DNA of 64,000 nt. It comes from Bactrocera neohumeralis. Its lineage: Eukaryota; Arthropoda; Insecta; Diptera; Tephritidae. Both the position numbers and the translations under genes were made by a program. Positions 21,561 to 32,440 of this stretch are shown piece by piece; positions within the stretch are counted from its first letter, which is position 1; every line of letters begins with the position of its first letter. The notes beneath the pieces are model-generated. The model was not told the origin of the DNA. It did no database searches and saw nothing but the letters and a program-made list of their open reading frames with translations. The stretch lies in assembly GCF_024586455.1 (NCBI RefSeq), contig NC_065921.1, positions 45,406,574 through 45,470,573 of the forward strand. The letters run 5' to 3'.

Positions 21561-21670
21561 TAGTCGAGAATTCGCAGAAAGGAAAGACAAAGGAAAGAAA
21601 AAGCAGTATAACTTCAATAATGAACAAGCACACAAACATACATATGCGCAGCAGCAGCAAGGAAAGAGGT

Positions 21671-21842
21671 AACAATCGGCGATCCATTGTATATTTCTTT
21701 CATGCATAACCAAACCATAATTAGGACAACGCAATTCAAGTGTCAATAGTGGTGTTGGTGGTAAGCGCTTGAAAAGTTACGACGAGCACGTAGGTACGTA
21801 GGTTCGAATCCCAACAGAATTTATTTTTAATTGAATATGTGT
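21671..21842 (+). repeat. tRNA-like repeat, copy 1
   Basis: About 85 bp of conserved head (AACAATCGGCGATCC ... CAAACCATAATTAGG) is followed by a tRNA-like part: A-box-like TGGTGGTAAGCG (21,756-21,767) and a perfect B-box-like GGTTCGAATCC (21,801-21,811), then an AT-rich tail. The spacing suits an internal RNA polymerase III promoter. I could not fold it into a complete tRNA cloverleaf, so it is a tRNA-derived repeat rather than a tRNA gene. Confidence 0.55.
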
Positions 21843-22624
21843 TCTTATTTTATAATAACTCATTTTAAATATATAAAAGATTTACCTAAACATGATGATG
21901 ATATTTTCATGATTCATATGCAATGTACGAATGTAAGCAATTTCGTTTTGCCGTCGGCATTTCAATTTCTCATGCTTCAATTTTTGCTTTCAACCAAGAA
22001 ATCGCTTGTATGTATGTATGTACATATGTGCAATATATGCCTTTGCGTTTTGCCGTCGACATTTCCATATTGACATGCAAAAGTAATTATGTATTTCATT
22101 GTTTCGTTTTGGCCCAATTTTGTATATTAAGACAAGTGTCAATAATTGCGCCAAAATCAAATATATTATATATTCATATGTAAACATGTTTTAAACTTTA
22201 CATAAAATTGAAGTGTCAATAATTGCGCCAATTTTCATAAAGTTGGAAATTTTGCGCGAATAAGACGTGTGCGGGTTAAGTCGTGAATTTTACTTATATT
22301 AATTAATTTGAAAGTGCCGAAAAATGCGAAACGAAATTTCAATAAATTTAAGTAAATTTACATGTATTTTCATTTATATTTAATTGTCAATAAATTTTTT
22401 AAAAATTATTTACCTTAGTTGTCCATTTTTTTATTTTCTCACACATTTCAGCCGATTTTTGTATAGAAATTTGACCGGCGTAGAAGCAAAATGCGAAACA
22501 ATCATACATACATATATTATGTCGTTTGCACATTTGTCTGTATATTTGCGAAAGCAAATGTTCTACAAAGCATATTTCTATACTTAAACAAAATTATTAG
22601 AACCATCGTATGTTTCTTATGTAC
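21843..22624. other. AT-rich non-coding DNA
   Basis: Holds a near-duplicate GTGTCAATAATTGCGCCAA at about 22,137 and 22,214; otherwise no recognisable feature. Confidence 0.4.
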
Positions 22625-22760
22625 ATGCATAACCAAACCATACTTAAGCCAGCGTAACCTAAGTGTCAGTGGTGGTGTTGGTGGTAAGCGCTTGGAAAGT
22701 CAAGATGATACCACAGGTCTCAGGTTCGAATCTCGACAGAATAAATTTTTAATGTTTTGC
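22625..22760 (+). repeat. tRNA-like repeat, copy 2
   Basis: A shorter head (ATGCATAACCAAACCATAC) leads to TGGTGGTAAGCG (22,679-22,690) and GGTTCGAATCT (22,723-22,733). The segment between the boxes differs from the other copies. It ends next to the foldback at 22,761. Confidence 0.55.
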
Positions 22761-22924
22761 TTTTAACATCGTATACTATACAATTAAATATTTTTCCTAC
22801 TAATAGAAATTAAATTTATCACAGCAATATTATGTATACATATGTATATTATGTATATTGCTGTGATAAATTTAGTTTCTATTAGTAAGAAAAATATTTA
22901 TTTGTATGGTATACGATGTTAAAA
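22761..22924. repeat. Long foldback (70-bp arms)
   Basis: Arms 22,761-22,830 and 22,855-22,924 are near-perfect reverse complements (TTTTAACATCGTATAC outer end, CACAGCAATAT inner end) around a 24-bp spacer made of TATGTATACATATGTATAT-like sequence. The two-armed structure without coding DNA fits a foldback or MITE-type element. No clear flanking duplication was identified. Confidence 0.8.
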
Positions 22925-23178
22925 GGCATACATCTTCTATCCTATCTTGTGTATCTGCACATGCTCATATGAGTGTATATATACGCATGTGCGCGTTCAG
23001 AAATTGAAATCATATTTTCATCACTTATCAATATACTTATTACATGTGCGCGCATTGACTTGCATGTTCATACATTCATATATACTTATATGTACATACA
23101 TATATTTGCATACATTGCCAAACAAATAATGCACAAGCATACAAACATACATATGCGTACACATATGAATATGTCACC

Positions 23179-23350
23179 AACAATCGGCGATCCATTGTAT
23201 ATTTCTTTCATGCATAACCAAACCATAATTAGGACAATGCAATTCAAGTGTCAATGGTGGTCTAGGTGGTAAGCGTTTCAAAAATTACAATGAGCACGTA
23301 TGAGGTACGTAGGTTCGAAACCAAACGGAATTGATTTTTTAATTGAATAT
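23179..23350 (+). repeat. tRNA-like repeat, copy 3
   Basis: The same head as copy 1 over about 85 bp, then AGGTGGTAAGCG (23,264-23,275) and GGTTCGAAACC (23,312-23,322), and the same AT-rich tail ending TTGAATATGT. Very close to copy 1 despite lying 1.5 kb away. Confidence 0.55.
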
Positions 23351-23514
23351 GTCACCAACCAAAAATTGAAACATTGTTCTAAAAAAACAACAACAGCATA
23401 AGCATGGCAACATTGTGTTGTTGGTAGAAAAGCCGAGCTGTGCCGAAAGAAACGAACAAACGATCGCCGATTTGTCACCGCTTCGCTTGCTGCTCGAACA
23501 TCTTCGCAGACAAA

Positions 23515-23597
23515 ATTGCGTAGATTCATATTGAGCAAGGGATTGCGTAGATTCATATTGAGCACGGGGTTGCGTAGATTCATATTGAGCAAGGTTG
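23515..23597 (+). repeat. 27-bp tandem repeat, three copies
   Basis: ATTGCGTAGATTCATATTGA plus GCAAGGG repeated three times with minor changes. It creates a repetitive minus-strand frame (LNMNLRNP repeats) that I do not regard as a gene. Confidence 0.8.
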
Positions 23598-23653
23598 TGC
23601 AACCTGAATCTATCGCAACCTTTTCCGAACTCGTATAAGAAGTATAACTTCAA

Positions 23654-24285
23654 ACAAGAAAAAACGTTAACTTCGGTTGCACCGAAGCTAAATACCCTTC
23701 ACAGGTGCATTTCTGTTAGTAACTATGTGTTCAGTTTGTATGGAAGCTATATGCTATAGTAATCCGTTCTAAACAAATTTTTTAGAGATTACTTTGTTGC
23801 CTTAAAAAATAACATATACCAAATTTCGTGAATATAAGTATTTGTATGGCAGCTATATGCTATAGTTAACCGATCTGAACAATTTCTTCGGAGATTACAT
23901 TGTTGCCTTAGAAAATAATATATACCAACTTTCGTGAATATATCTTTTCAAATGTGAAAGTTTTCCATACAAGCACTTGATTCCGATCGTTCAGTTTGTA
24001 TGGCAGCTATATGTTATAGTGGTCCGATATTGGCCGTTCCGAAAATGAGCAGCTTCTTGAAGAGAAAATGACGTTTGCAAAATTTCAAAACGATATCTTA
24101 AAAACTGAGGGACTAGTTCGTATATATACAGACAGACGGACAGACAGACAGACGGTCATGGCTAAATCGACTCAGCTCGACATACTGATCATTTATATAT
24201 ATACTTTAAGGGTCTCCGACGATTCCTTCTGGGTGTTACAAACTTCGTGACAAACTTAATATACCCTGTTCAGGGTATAAAAAAA
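23654..24285 (+). repeat. Dispersed repeat family 2, complete-looking copy
   Basis: Starts with a hairpin (CTTCGGTTGCACCGAAG) and ends with another (TACCCTGTTCAGGGTA) followed by an A-run. It contains two modules of the ~150-bp unit that is amplified at 52.7-55.8 kb (CAGTTTGTATGGCAGCTATA, ATTACATTGTTGCCTTAGAA), then a GACAGACGGACAGACAG microsatellite. There is no coding sequence. Terminal hairpins, internal repeats and no TIRs suggest a non-autonomous Helentron-type repeat (inference). Confidence 0.65.
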
Positions 24286-24289
24286 TGAC

Positions 24290-25043
24290 ATTGCCGATGA
24301 CATTTTACATTGTATTCGTCATGTAAGACATTCTCCGGAATAGCCTTGAGAGCCGAGCTGCATGCTACTCGGATCCCTTTTGTCGAGTCAAAATGCTTGC
24401 CTTTCATCGGCCTTTTTAGGCAAGGCAACAAAAAAAGTCCGGGGGGCCACATCTGGGCTGTAGGGCGGCTGCGGAAGTGTTGGTTTGCCGGCCTTGGTTT
24501 GGTAGGTGTTTACAAGAAAGGCGGTGTGAGTCGGCGCGATCTCGTAGTGCTACTTTGACCTTTCGTTTGAGTCTTTTGAGGACTTCCACGTAAAACTTAA
24601 CATCTCGGCTAATTGCTTTAGTCGACGGTCTGAGTTCAAAATTTTGCGCACACGAGTCACAGTGTCGGTGTTTGTCGAAGTCACAGGTCTTCCAGCACGG
24701 TCTTTATCAGCGACCTCTTCTCGGCCCTCCAAAAAGGCCTCTTGAGCCATGAAACACACCACTTCTTGCTTAAGCAATATCTGGGTAAGATTTATCGAGT
24801 TTCACACAGAATTTAATCGCGTACCTCTGCTCTAACGAACGCTGCATTTTCGGCTTGCACCACTCACAGAAACACGTTGCAGGAAAATGTTTGTCCTGAC
24901 TCTCCACATGATTGGAGTGAACTGACCAGCCGCTCGTTCGTTAGCTAGGAACGCCCTCTACGGAATCCAGTCGGTGCGCGTACGCTCCGAAGTGCAGTTG
25001 CAGTAAAAGCAAATTAGTCCTATTACTTTCCGGACAAACTCTG
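24290..25043 (-). mobile_element. Mariner element, internally deleted
   Basis: The right TIR ends ACAGAGTTTGTCCGGAAAGT on the minus strand next to a TA. From the ATG at 24,847 the frame reads MQRSLEQRYAIKFCVKLDKS and YPDIA, then breaks. HTH-linker text follows (EGREEVADKDRAGRPVTSTN, VRKILNSDRRLKQLAEML). The catalytic core is missing until PPYSPDVAPRTFF (the third acidic residue region, about 24,440-24,465) and KRPMKGKHFDSTKGIRVACS at the C-terminus. There are several frameshifts and the left TIR is absent where it meets the family 2 repeat. Non-autonomous and probably immobile. Confidence 0.8.
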
Positions 25044-27074
25044 TATTAGCAGAAACTGACAGAACGCAAAACTAAAACGATGTATTTTGAGTTTGCGCAC
25101 AACATTAATGAATATCAACACCACTACCACTACAGTGACGTATTTTGAACTATGTTTTGATGATGGAACTCCGTCAGTAATTTTCGGAAACAAACCACTA
25201 AAAGGCAGATAAGAGGGAGAGAAAAAAGGCAAAATCGTATAAGGAATAAAATCTTTGATATTAAATACTTAGAAATAGATTATTCATTGTGGTTAAAAAA
25301 TTGTATATTGATGACATTCAACCATTTAATACTTTAAAACGTAGGATGAAATATCATGATAATTTTGATATACTAGGTATATTGTAAGGTGGGAGTATTT
25401 TTTTCGCTAGATATTCCGAAAGAAAGTCTCTCCTAGTGAGAGCTCTTAATTGTAACTGGAAGATCTCTCGCCTAACAGAGTTTTTTTCTTATTATAAGAC
25501 TGAAGCATTAAAATCTAGCTTTCAGCTACTTAAAAGACATCTCCTTTCAAAGATTTGTTTTTGAAAAAACTATTCATGATTTCGTCAAAATTCATTTGCA
25601 GCTATGACTGTTATTTCTTACTGATCTAAAAGTTGAAAGCGGCAACATGGGCCAATATGTAATCCCAATGATAAACGTTTCGAGGAAATTTCATTTGTTA
25701 CTGTGCCAAAGAATAATGGCTATCAATACAAAGACTTCCGATTATAATTGTTTTCATTCGGATGAAAAGACAGATTGGTGCAAATGTAAAATGAGAGCAA
25801 GGATGTGCTAGTGTTTGTATGTAGGAAGATATTACCATGTGCTTTATATTGTTGCCTATAATGGCGTAGACATAACATTTGTTATGTAAGTATGAGTGTG
25901 CACTATCCACATACAGTACAGCGGATCGATTTTTCCTATAAAATCGCCAATCGCGGGAAGTATTCTACGGGTTACTATGTACAACTTTGACAAAGAGATC
26001 ATGGGTGTATAGACCGGTTTTGACCGGAAGTATTACCGCTTGTGAAAATGTAGCCATACAAATTACTCACTCAAACTACATGCATTTGACTAAAACAATA
26101 AAATTGACAATGTTCAAAGGCTTGGCATGTCCGCGATCTAGTAGCTAGTACCGAAGGCTTCAATTATGTGTAAGATGTTTTGTGATTTTTTCGGCTTCAA
26201 AATAGTTCTTTAACTTATTTAGTGAGCACGTAGATATTTCGCTTGCAATTAGGACCATATTGGAAATTATAAACCAACGTTAAGGCAAAGTCTACATAAC
26301 CACTCAAAAAACTATTCGACCAATTGAGTGCAACGCAGTCTCGATCATAATCGACGTTAATTGGTTTCTGGCATATCTATGTATACTCGTGTGTCATGTT
26401 ATTCACCCTTTTTGATGTCTTTTTCTAGTACACAATGTTTTTCAACGTCTAGTTGTCACCACAAAACTAATAAGCCACTCGTCAGCATAAGACTCAACAC
26501 AAATTTATATATCATATTTTGCTGATTCCTGTTTAAACATTTCATAGAATTGAGTAAAATTTGATGTCCTTAATTGATTGCTGATATGCTTTTTATCACT
26601 TTCTGCTGCTATTAATGCGTCGATTTGGCCTGCCCGCCTAGTCGGCGTTTCATAAAAATATACATTTTTTAAGCTTCTGATTTTTATGATCAACTGATTT
26701 TCACACATTGGTTCATTTTTATTGCTCTTTCTGTTAAATGTACGTACATGCATCATAGGCATTTCTGCCATCATTGCCATTTAGACAATTGATTCATGAG
26801 ATGGTTGCAGGTAACGTTTTTCGCTTTATATATTAGCTTTTTTTGGCTTCCTTCGGCATTTTATTGTTATATGTGTGAATAGTCTACTGTATCAATTTGT
26901 AACAAGGTCATTGTGCTTGACATACATACGTACGTACGTCATTCTATCTTAATCTTTGTTCTAAGTGGTTAGCGAATATCTCCTGATTATTTTGTTTAAG
27001 ACTTTTACATTTGCATTAATAAAGTGCGAAAAGTGGTTTTTACAAAGTTGGCCATCCTATACATATACAAGTAT
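25044..27074. other. AT-rich non-coding DNA
   Basis: Two kilobases without supportable features. Frames at 25,698-25,910 and 26,505-26,780 lack any family signature. Confidence 0.4.
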
Positions 27075-27490
27075 GTACATATATGCCGAGCTGAGGCAAT
27101 TCAGACATGCCCCTCTGCTTGTATATGCTCGACCTAGTCCCTCAGTTTTTGAGATATCTAAATGAAATTTTGCACACTTACCTTTATCCCCAAGAGAAAG
27201 TTGTCAGAACCGCTGATATCGGAACGCTATAGCACATACTATATATCTGTCATACAAACTTAACGGTCGCAAGCAATTGCTTATGTGGAAAACTTATTCA
27301 TTTGACGAGATATCTTCAAGAAATTTTCCATGAGTTATTGTCTAAGGCAACGGAATAATCTCCGAAGGAATTGTTAAGATCAAGTCACATAGCATATAGC
27401 TGATGTATAAAATGAACAACCGGAATTAAGTTCCTGTAACGAATACTTAATATATTTTGTAATAATTTTTCGGTGTAACTGAAGTTCACA
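27075..27490 (-). repeat. Dispersed repeat family 2, diverged copy
   Basis: Reverse orientation: CTAGTCCCTCAGTTTTTGAG, CGCTGATATCGGAACGC and ATACAAACTTAACGGTCG parallel the tail and modules of the copies at 23.7 and 52.7 kb. The head (GGTGTAACTGAAGTT) closes it near 27,490. Confidence 0.6.
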
Positions 27491-28383
27491 TTTTTTATCG
27501 TTCAATTCAAATATTTGAACCGGATTGATCCTTACTAATTAGGAGAGAATAAAATGTTGGGTTGCTCATGAACTTACTCCTTCATTACTTGCTCCTACTA
27601 GGAAATATTCTTGTGTCTTCAGTATGCTCATAAAAGCTTTTCATCGCAAGGTCAATGTCTCAAGTATATGTAAAGGAAAGTGCTAAGGCATGCGACAGCT
27701 GACGCTTAGTGTCTTTATTACTTACGGGTAAAGTCTAGCCAATAACGATAAGAAGTCTGCTTTGAATGGTTGATCGAAAGTGAGGCTATTGAACGTTAGT
27801 TGTTAAAGAGTTATTGCCATTAATGGAAGCATCAAATTGCACTTTTTTCTTCAACACTGTGCTTTTAAAGGGTATTTGACTGGAGACATGTGTGCTACCA
27901 ATATTTCCGATTTATGTAGCACACAGGGAAATGCAAAGTTCCTTCTGTGCTTTTGTCTTCATCGTTAATTATTCTTTTTGTTTTTCTCTTATTCCTAAAT
28001 CAATTCAGAAGAAGTCGCACATACAACACTCGGTTAGGAGGGAATGAACTCATAAAGACAGTGATTGTTCTTTTTGTTTTTGTATAAAGGCCTTCGTATG
28101 CGTGCAATTTTTCTTTTAATTCGTAACTGAATACATGTTGAGTATCTCATTCTACATTCAATGTCTTTTAGAAATATTTAGTTGAGGGGTTCGTTATTAA
28201 CAACTGGTTCTAAATAAATTATTTTTGCTTAATTTTTTGTAACTATTTAATATTAAAGAGCGGGTATTCGTAAAACAAAATAATATTTTTTGAATTTCTT
28301 GAAACGTTTATTAAGCGGAAGTTCACTTTTAACAATACCGAAGATGTTGCTAGTGCTGATACTGAACGAGTTCTTTGTTGTAC
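27491..28383. other. Non-coding DNA
   Basis: No gene or repeat recognised. Confidence 0.4.
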
Positions 28384-28387
28384 AAAT

Positions 28388-28531
28388 GTGACCTGGTCTA
28401 CGAAAAGGGGGTAACGTGCGAAAACTAGTTTTCTGGGGAAAGCTGTTAAAAATTATCGTCAATTTCTCGTTATCTCATTAATTGTTCTCCTTTGTTTGAC
28501 ACCAAAGCCCCCTTTTCGTAGACCAGGTCAC
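28388..28531. mobile_element. 144-bp miniature transposon of the DUF7869 family
   Basis: Terminal inverted repeats GTGACCTGGTCTACGAAAAG at both ends, flanked by a 4-bp direct repeat AAAT (28,384-28,387 and 28,532-28,535). The first ~110 bp follows the left end of the 4.9-kb transposon at 46,935 (GTGCGAAAACTAGTTTTCTG; TTTCTCGTTATCTCATTAAT) with few changes, then jumps to the right TIR. It therefore looks like an internal-deletion derivative that could be moved in trans by that element's protein. No coding sequence. Confidence 0.85.
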
Positions 28532-28900
28532 AAATTATAATTTTGGTTTTCCCTATCATAGTCGAAAGTTGGGTGGGTTGAATATTTATATATGCGTTTT
28601 CATAAAGAGAGGATGTTATTGCTTATCAACAATAACATCGCTTTAATTAATTACAGTAAAAATATATTTGCACCAATATTTGATCAAAAAGTGTATAAAC
28701 GTCAGATAATTTTTATATCTATTGCCGTTAATTGCTAGCCTTCATCTTATCTCACTCATTTCCCCCAACACATTCTTCTGCGGATTGATTGGGCAAATTC
28801 TAAGGATGAAGCAGCTTATGTAATTTTCAAGCATACCAAAACTAGTATTCTTAGTTGAAATACCACCTTGTGGCCTTATAAGGGAACTCGCTGCCTTCAT

Positions 28901-30264
28901 TTAAGGGGGTACTCTCATGTGAACGCATACATTTTACCACTTTTTAGGAAAATTTTTTTAATGCGACAACAAAATTCAATCATTTTAATTTTTTAATATA
29001 TTTTTATTTGTATTTTGAAATGTACAAAATTTTTGTTTTTCGGTTTTTTACATTTTTAATATATTTTTTTTTTAAATCAATGTAGTTGTTTGAATTATAA
29101 CATCAAACTGTTTGATTTGTAAGATCAAACTTTTGAACTCAAAAAAATATTATTTATTCCTTACCTCTGGTGGGGGGAAATAAAACGACCTTCATTGAGT
29201 GAGAAATATTTCATTCTGATTTTATTGTCAATTTTTCTTTGCTTATATACAAATTTTTAAAACTATCTTATCTAATTAAATATATGTATGTGTATGTACA
29301 TATGTTACAGCCCACCACATGGGGTTGTTTTCAACCATACAATGCCATACATGTGTGCGTGTGTGGTCATACAATTTATGTTGTATGGCTTGGGCTGTTT
29401 TCAAGTGCACAAGTGCATTTGTAATCAATTGCCCAAACCTAAGTAAATATGTTTATATAACATATCTTGAGTACATGCGTATTACATTTAAATGCATACG
29501 TGCCTCATGTATGTATGTACATATGTATATGTGCTGCATATATATGCATGTATATTGTTTTTTTATTTTGCTGCATTGCATGTAAATGCATTATGTATGT
29601 ATGTATGTATGTATATTAATATATAAATAGATATTTATATTTAGTAAAATTTCGGCTTTGCTGATAAATAAGCATGTTCAATGATATTTGAACAGTAGTC
29701 CCCAACAAAAAAAGTAGTTCACTGGTCATGGTTATAGCGGCTGTTCATGTTGTCTGAAATTAAGAAAATATAATATAATAATGTATATATAAATTATTCA
29801 GTAGTTCTGCGGCTATCATCCCTACCAAATATAATCAATTTCATAAAAAAAAAATGTCGAACTTCAAAAAAAGTCACGAAAATCTTGTTTTTTTCGTTAG
29901 AAGTCGTTTAAAAAAATATGAAAATATTTTCGAAAATAAACAATTCTGGTAGGGACCTTAACTATAACTAAGTAGAAGAACATATGTAAATTTTAAAGTA
30001 ATCGGATGAATACTTTTTTTTAGGACCATGAAAGTTTCAGAAAATGATCATTCGAGGAAAATGCGTTCAGAAACGTAGCAGCTGCAGACTTGTCATGGCG
30101 CCTGGTAGACAGTCGCTTTCGACACGTCGGCAACCGTGAGCTGTAATTTATCAAATACTATGAATTTCGGTCTGAATTTTTCACAGCATATTTTCAATAG
30201 GTTTTACTGTCTAAATATAAAAAAATCGATTTTTCGTAGTGATTACATGAGAATAGCCCCTTAA
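28901..30264. mobile_element. TTAA-flanked non-autonomous DNA element
   Basis: TTAA at both borders (28,901-28,904; 30,261-30,264) encloses 1,356 bp. The ends are inverted: GGGGGTACTCTCATGT on the left against GGGGCTATTCTCATGT on the right, 14 of 16 matching. TTAA duplication is the habit of piggyBac, and also of Kolobok and some other superfamilies; I cannot choose between them. The interior is AT-rich with ATGT/ACAT microsatellite sequence near 29,280-29,620. The frames at 29,239-29,585 reflect that composition. No transposase is present. Confidence 0.65.
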
Positions 30265-31543
30265 GTTCACCTTGCACGTAAGACGCTTAGGTGGAATATT
30301 CTTACTTCTCTAATCATTTTTGTACTCACACATTATGCTTTTAATATTTATGACCGTTATACAATGCTCTTGGCTTGCTCCCAGTATTATCAGGTAAGCC
30401 ACTCAATTACGTTTTTATGGTAATTAATGCTACTAAACCATTGAATGCTCCTGCATCGTGGCAAGAAACTCATCAGCATATATCACGCAATTGAAAAACT
30501 TCTAAGGTCAATGTATATTTCCAGTACTGGAAAAATTTCAAAAGTGAGGATTTGCAACCATTTACATGTTTTCTTTCCTCCCTTCTCTTCTCTTATCTGT
30601 TTCCTATATCTCTCTGCAAAGGCAATTCCTCAAGAAGGCCTTGGTTCTACGCAATTATGTTGAAGTACGGCCTCGTGTTTTAATAATGCTTTCATCAATT
30701 GATAATTGGTCTTGTTAATATGAACTATTATATTCATCTGTATTAAAATACGATTAGCCAGGTAATTGATCTTATACAAATTGCCTGCCATTTCTACGCG
30801 CAATAGATATAAGTTGATATATGTGTTCTAAGCGCACCAAAATTTCAGTAATAATATATTAAATACCACCTGTGAACTTCTAAATGAAAATAAAATGTTT
30901 TCAGAGACACGAAAAATTTTCTTGGTCACTTTGCAGTTGCCGTGACGAGCGGCAGGCAGGTGGCAAGAATTGACAATTTATTGTTGGGTTGTGTGTGTGC
31001 CAATGAAAATTTTAAGCGGTGTGAAAAATTGTCAAGGGCGTGGCTAATAACAATTTAATCAATTTTGTAGAAATGCTTTAGTGCAATGGGAAACTAATAG
31101 ATATGCGTGTACAACACTTGAGTGCTCATTGAACTTTCACAGCGCTTTCACAACTTTAACACACAGCTGAACAGACATACGGGCTTAAAGGCTTTATGAG
31201 TTGTGTTTAATAGCATTTATGGTTTTTATAAAAATTTCAATAATAATACATTATGCAACAGATATTTGGCTGCCCTCCATTCAGATCTCTGTTTATGAGA
31301 TTATGACTATGAGATATCTGATACTAAATCATGGGAGCACTGACCAAAACTATCCCGATGAATTTTATTCATGATATCAACTTAGAATTTCCATAAGAGA
31401 AAATTGTGTATTTCAGGGAACTCACTTCCATAAATAGCACAACAATGAACTCCCCCTCTAACACCAACGTTTATGCGAACCATTAAGATATGAAATGAAA
31501 TCATTTGCAGAGAAAACAATAAAAGTACGAATTTGTGTATGCA
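30265..31543. other. Non-coding DNA
   Basis: No supportable feature before the assembly gap. Confidence 0.4.
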
Positions 31544-31643
31544 NNNNNNNNNNNNNNNNNNNNNNNNNNNNNNNNNNNNNNNNNNNNNNNNNNNNNNNNN
31601 NNNNNNNNNNNNNNNNNNNNNNNNNNNNNNNNNNNNNNNNNNN
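31544..31643. other. Assembly gap (100 N)
   Basis: Exactly 100 N, the customary length for a gap of unknown size. It abuts an inverted repeat, which may be why assembly failed here. Confidence 0.95.
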
Positions 31644-32440
31644 TGGTTCATGACATTACTTTTTGAAGATAATTTCATTTAAATGTTGACCGCGGCTGCG
31701 TCTTAGGTGGTCCATTCGGAAAGTCAATCAAGAAATTTTGGGCAACTTTTTCGAGCATTTCGGCCGGAATAATCAATTTCTTCGGAAATGTTGTGTTCCA
31801 AAGCTGGAATAGTTGCTGGCTTATTTCTGTAGACTTTAGACTTGACGTAGCCCCACAAAAAATAGTCTAAAGGCGTTAAATCGCATGATCTTGGTGGCCA
31901 ACTGCCCATGCATCCCGAAAAATGCACTGTTTGGTGTGGTTTGTACGCTGGTGGAATCATTTTTTCAAAGATGCTGTTGGACGCAACGTTACGGTGAATG
32001 GCGATCGCTATCGTTCGATGCTAACAAACTTTTTGTTGCCAAAAATGGAAGAACTGAACTTGGTTGACATGTGGTTTCAACAAGATGGCGCTACATGCCA
32101 CACAGCTCGCGATTCTATGGCCATTTAGAAGGAAAACTTCGGAGAACAATTCATCTCAAGAAATGGACCCGTAAGTTGGCCACCAAGATCATGCGATTTA
32201 ACGCCTTTAGACTATTTTTTGTGGGGCTACGTCAAGTCTAAAGTCTACGAAATAAGCCAGCAACTATTCCAGCTTTGGAAGACAACATTTCCGAAGAAAT
32301 TCGGGCTATTCCGGCCGAAATGCTCGAAAAGTTTGCCCAAAATTGGACTTTCCGAATGGACCACCTAAGACGCAGCCGCGGTCAACATTTAAATGAAATT
32401 ATCTTCAAAAAGTAAATGTCATGAACCAATCTAACGTTTC
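31644..32440 (+). pseudogene. Mariner/IS630-type transposase in palindromic arrangement
   Basis: Plus strand from about 31,924: TVWCGLYAGGI, then after a frameshift FFKDAVGRNVTVNGDRYRSM, MWFQQDGATCHTARDS (catalytic D in QQDGA), a stop replacing a codon in DSMAI*KENFGEQF, and SWPPRSCDLTPLDYFLWGYV, where the D of CDLTP is the last catalytic residue. 31,644-31,905 carries the same C-terminal part in reverse (frame 31,960-31,724 minus), so the two ~260-bp arms form a palindrome. The N-terminal half is missing. The relic at 1,917 may be the same family. Confidence 0.8.

Noticed and set aside
21756..21811. tRNA gene
   Set aside because: A and B boxes are present but no full cloverleaf or acceptor stem could be formed, and the unit is repeated three times.
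29239..29585. Two overlapping plus-strand frames
   Set aside because: They lie in ATGT/ACAT microsatellite-like sequence inside a transposon and encode Tyr/Met/Val-rich low-complexity peptides.
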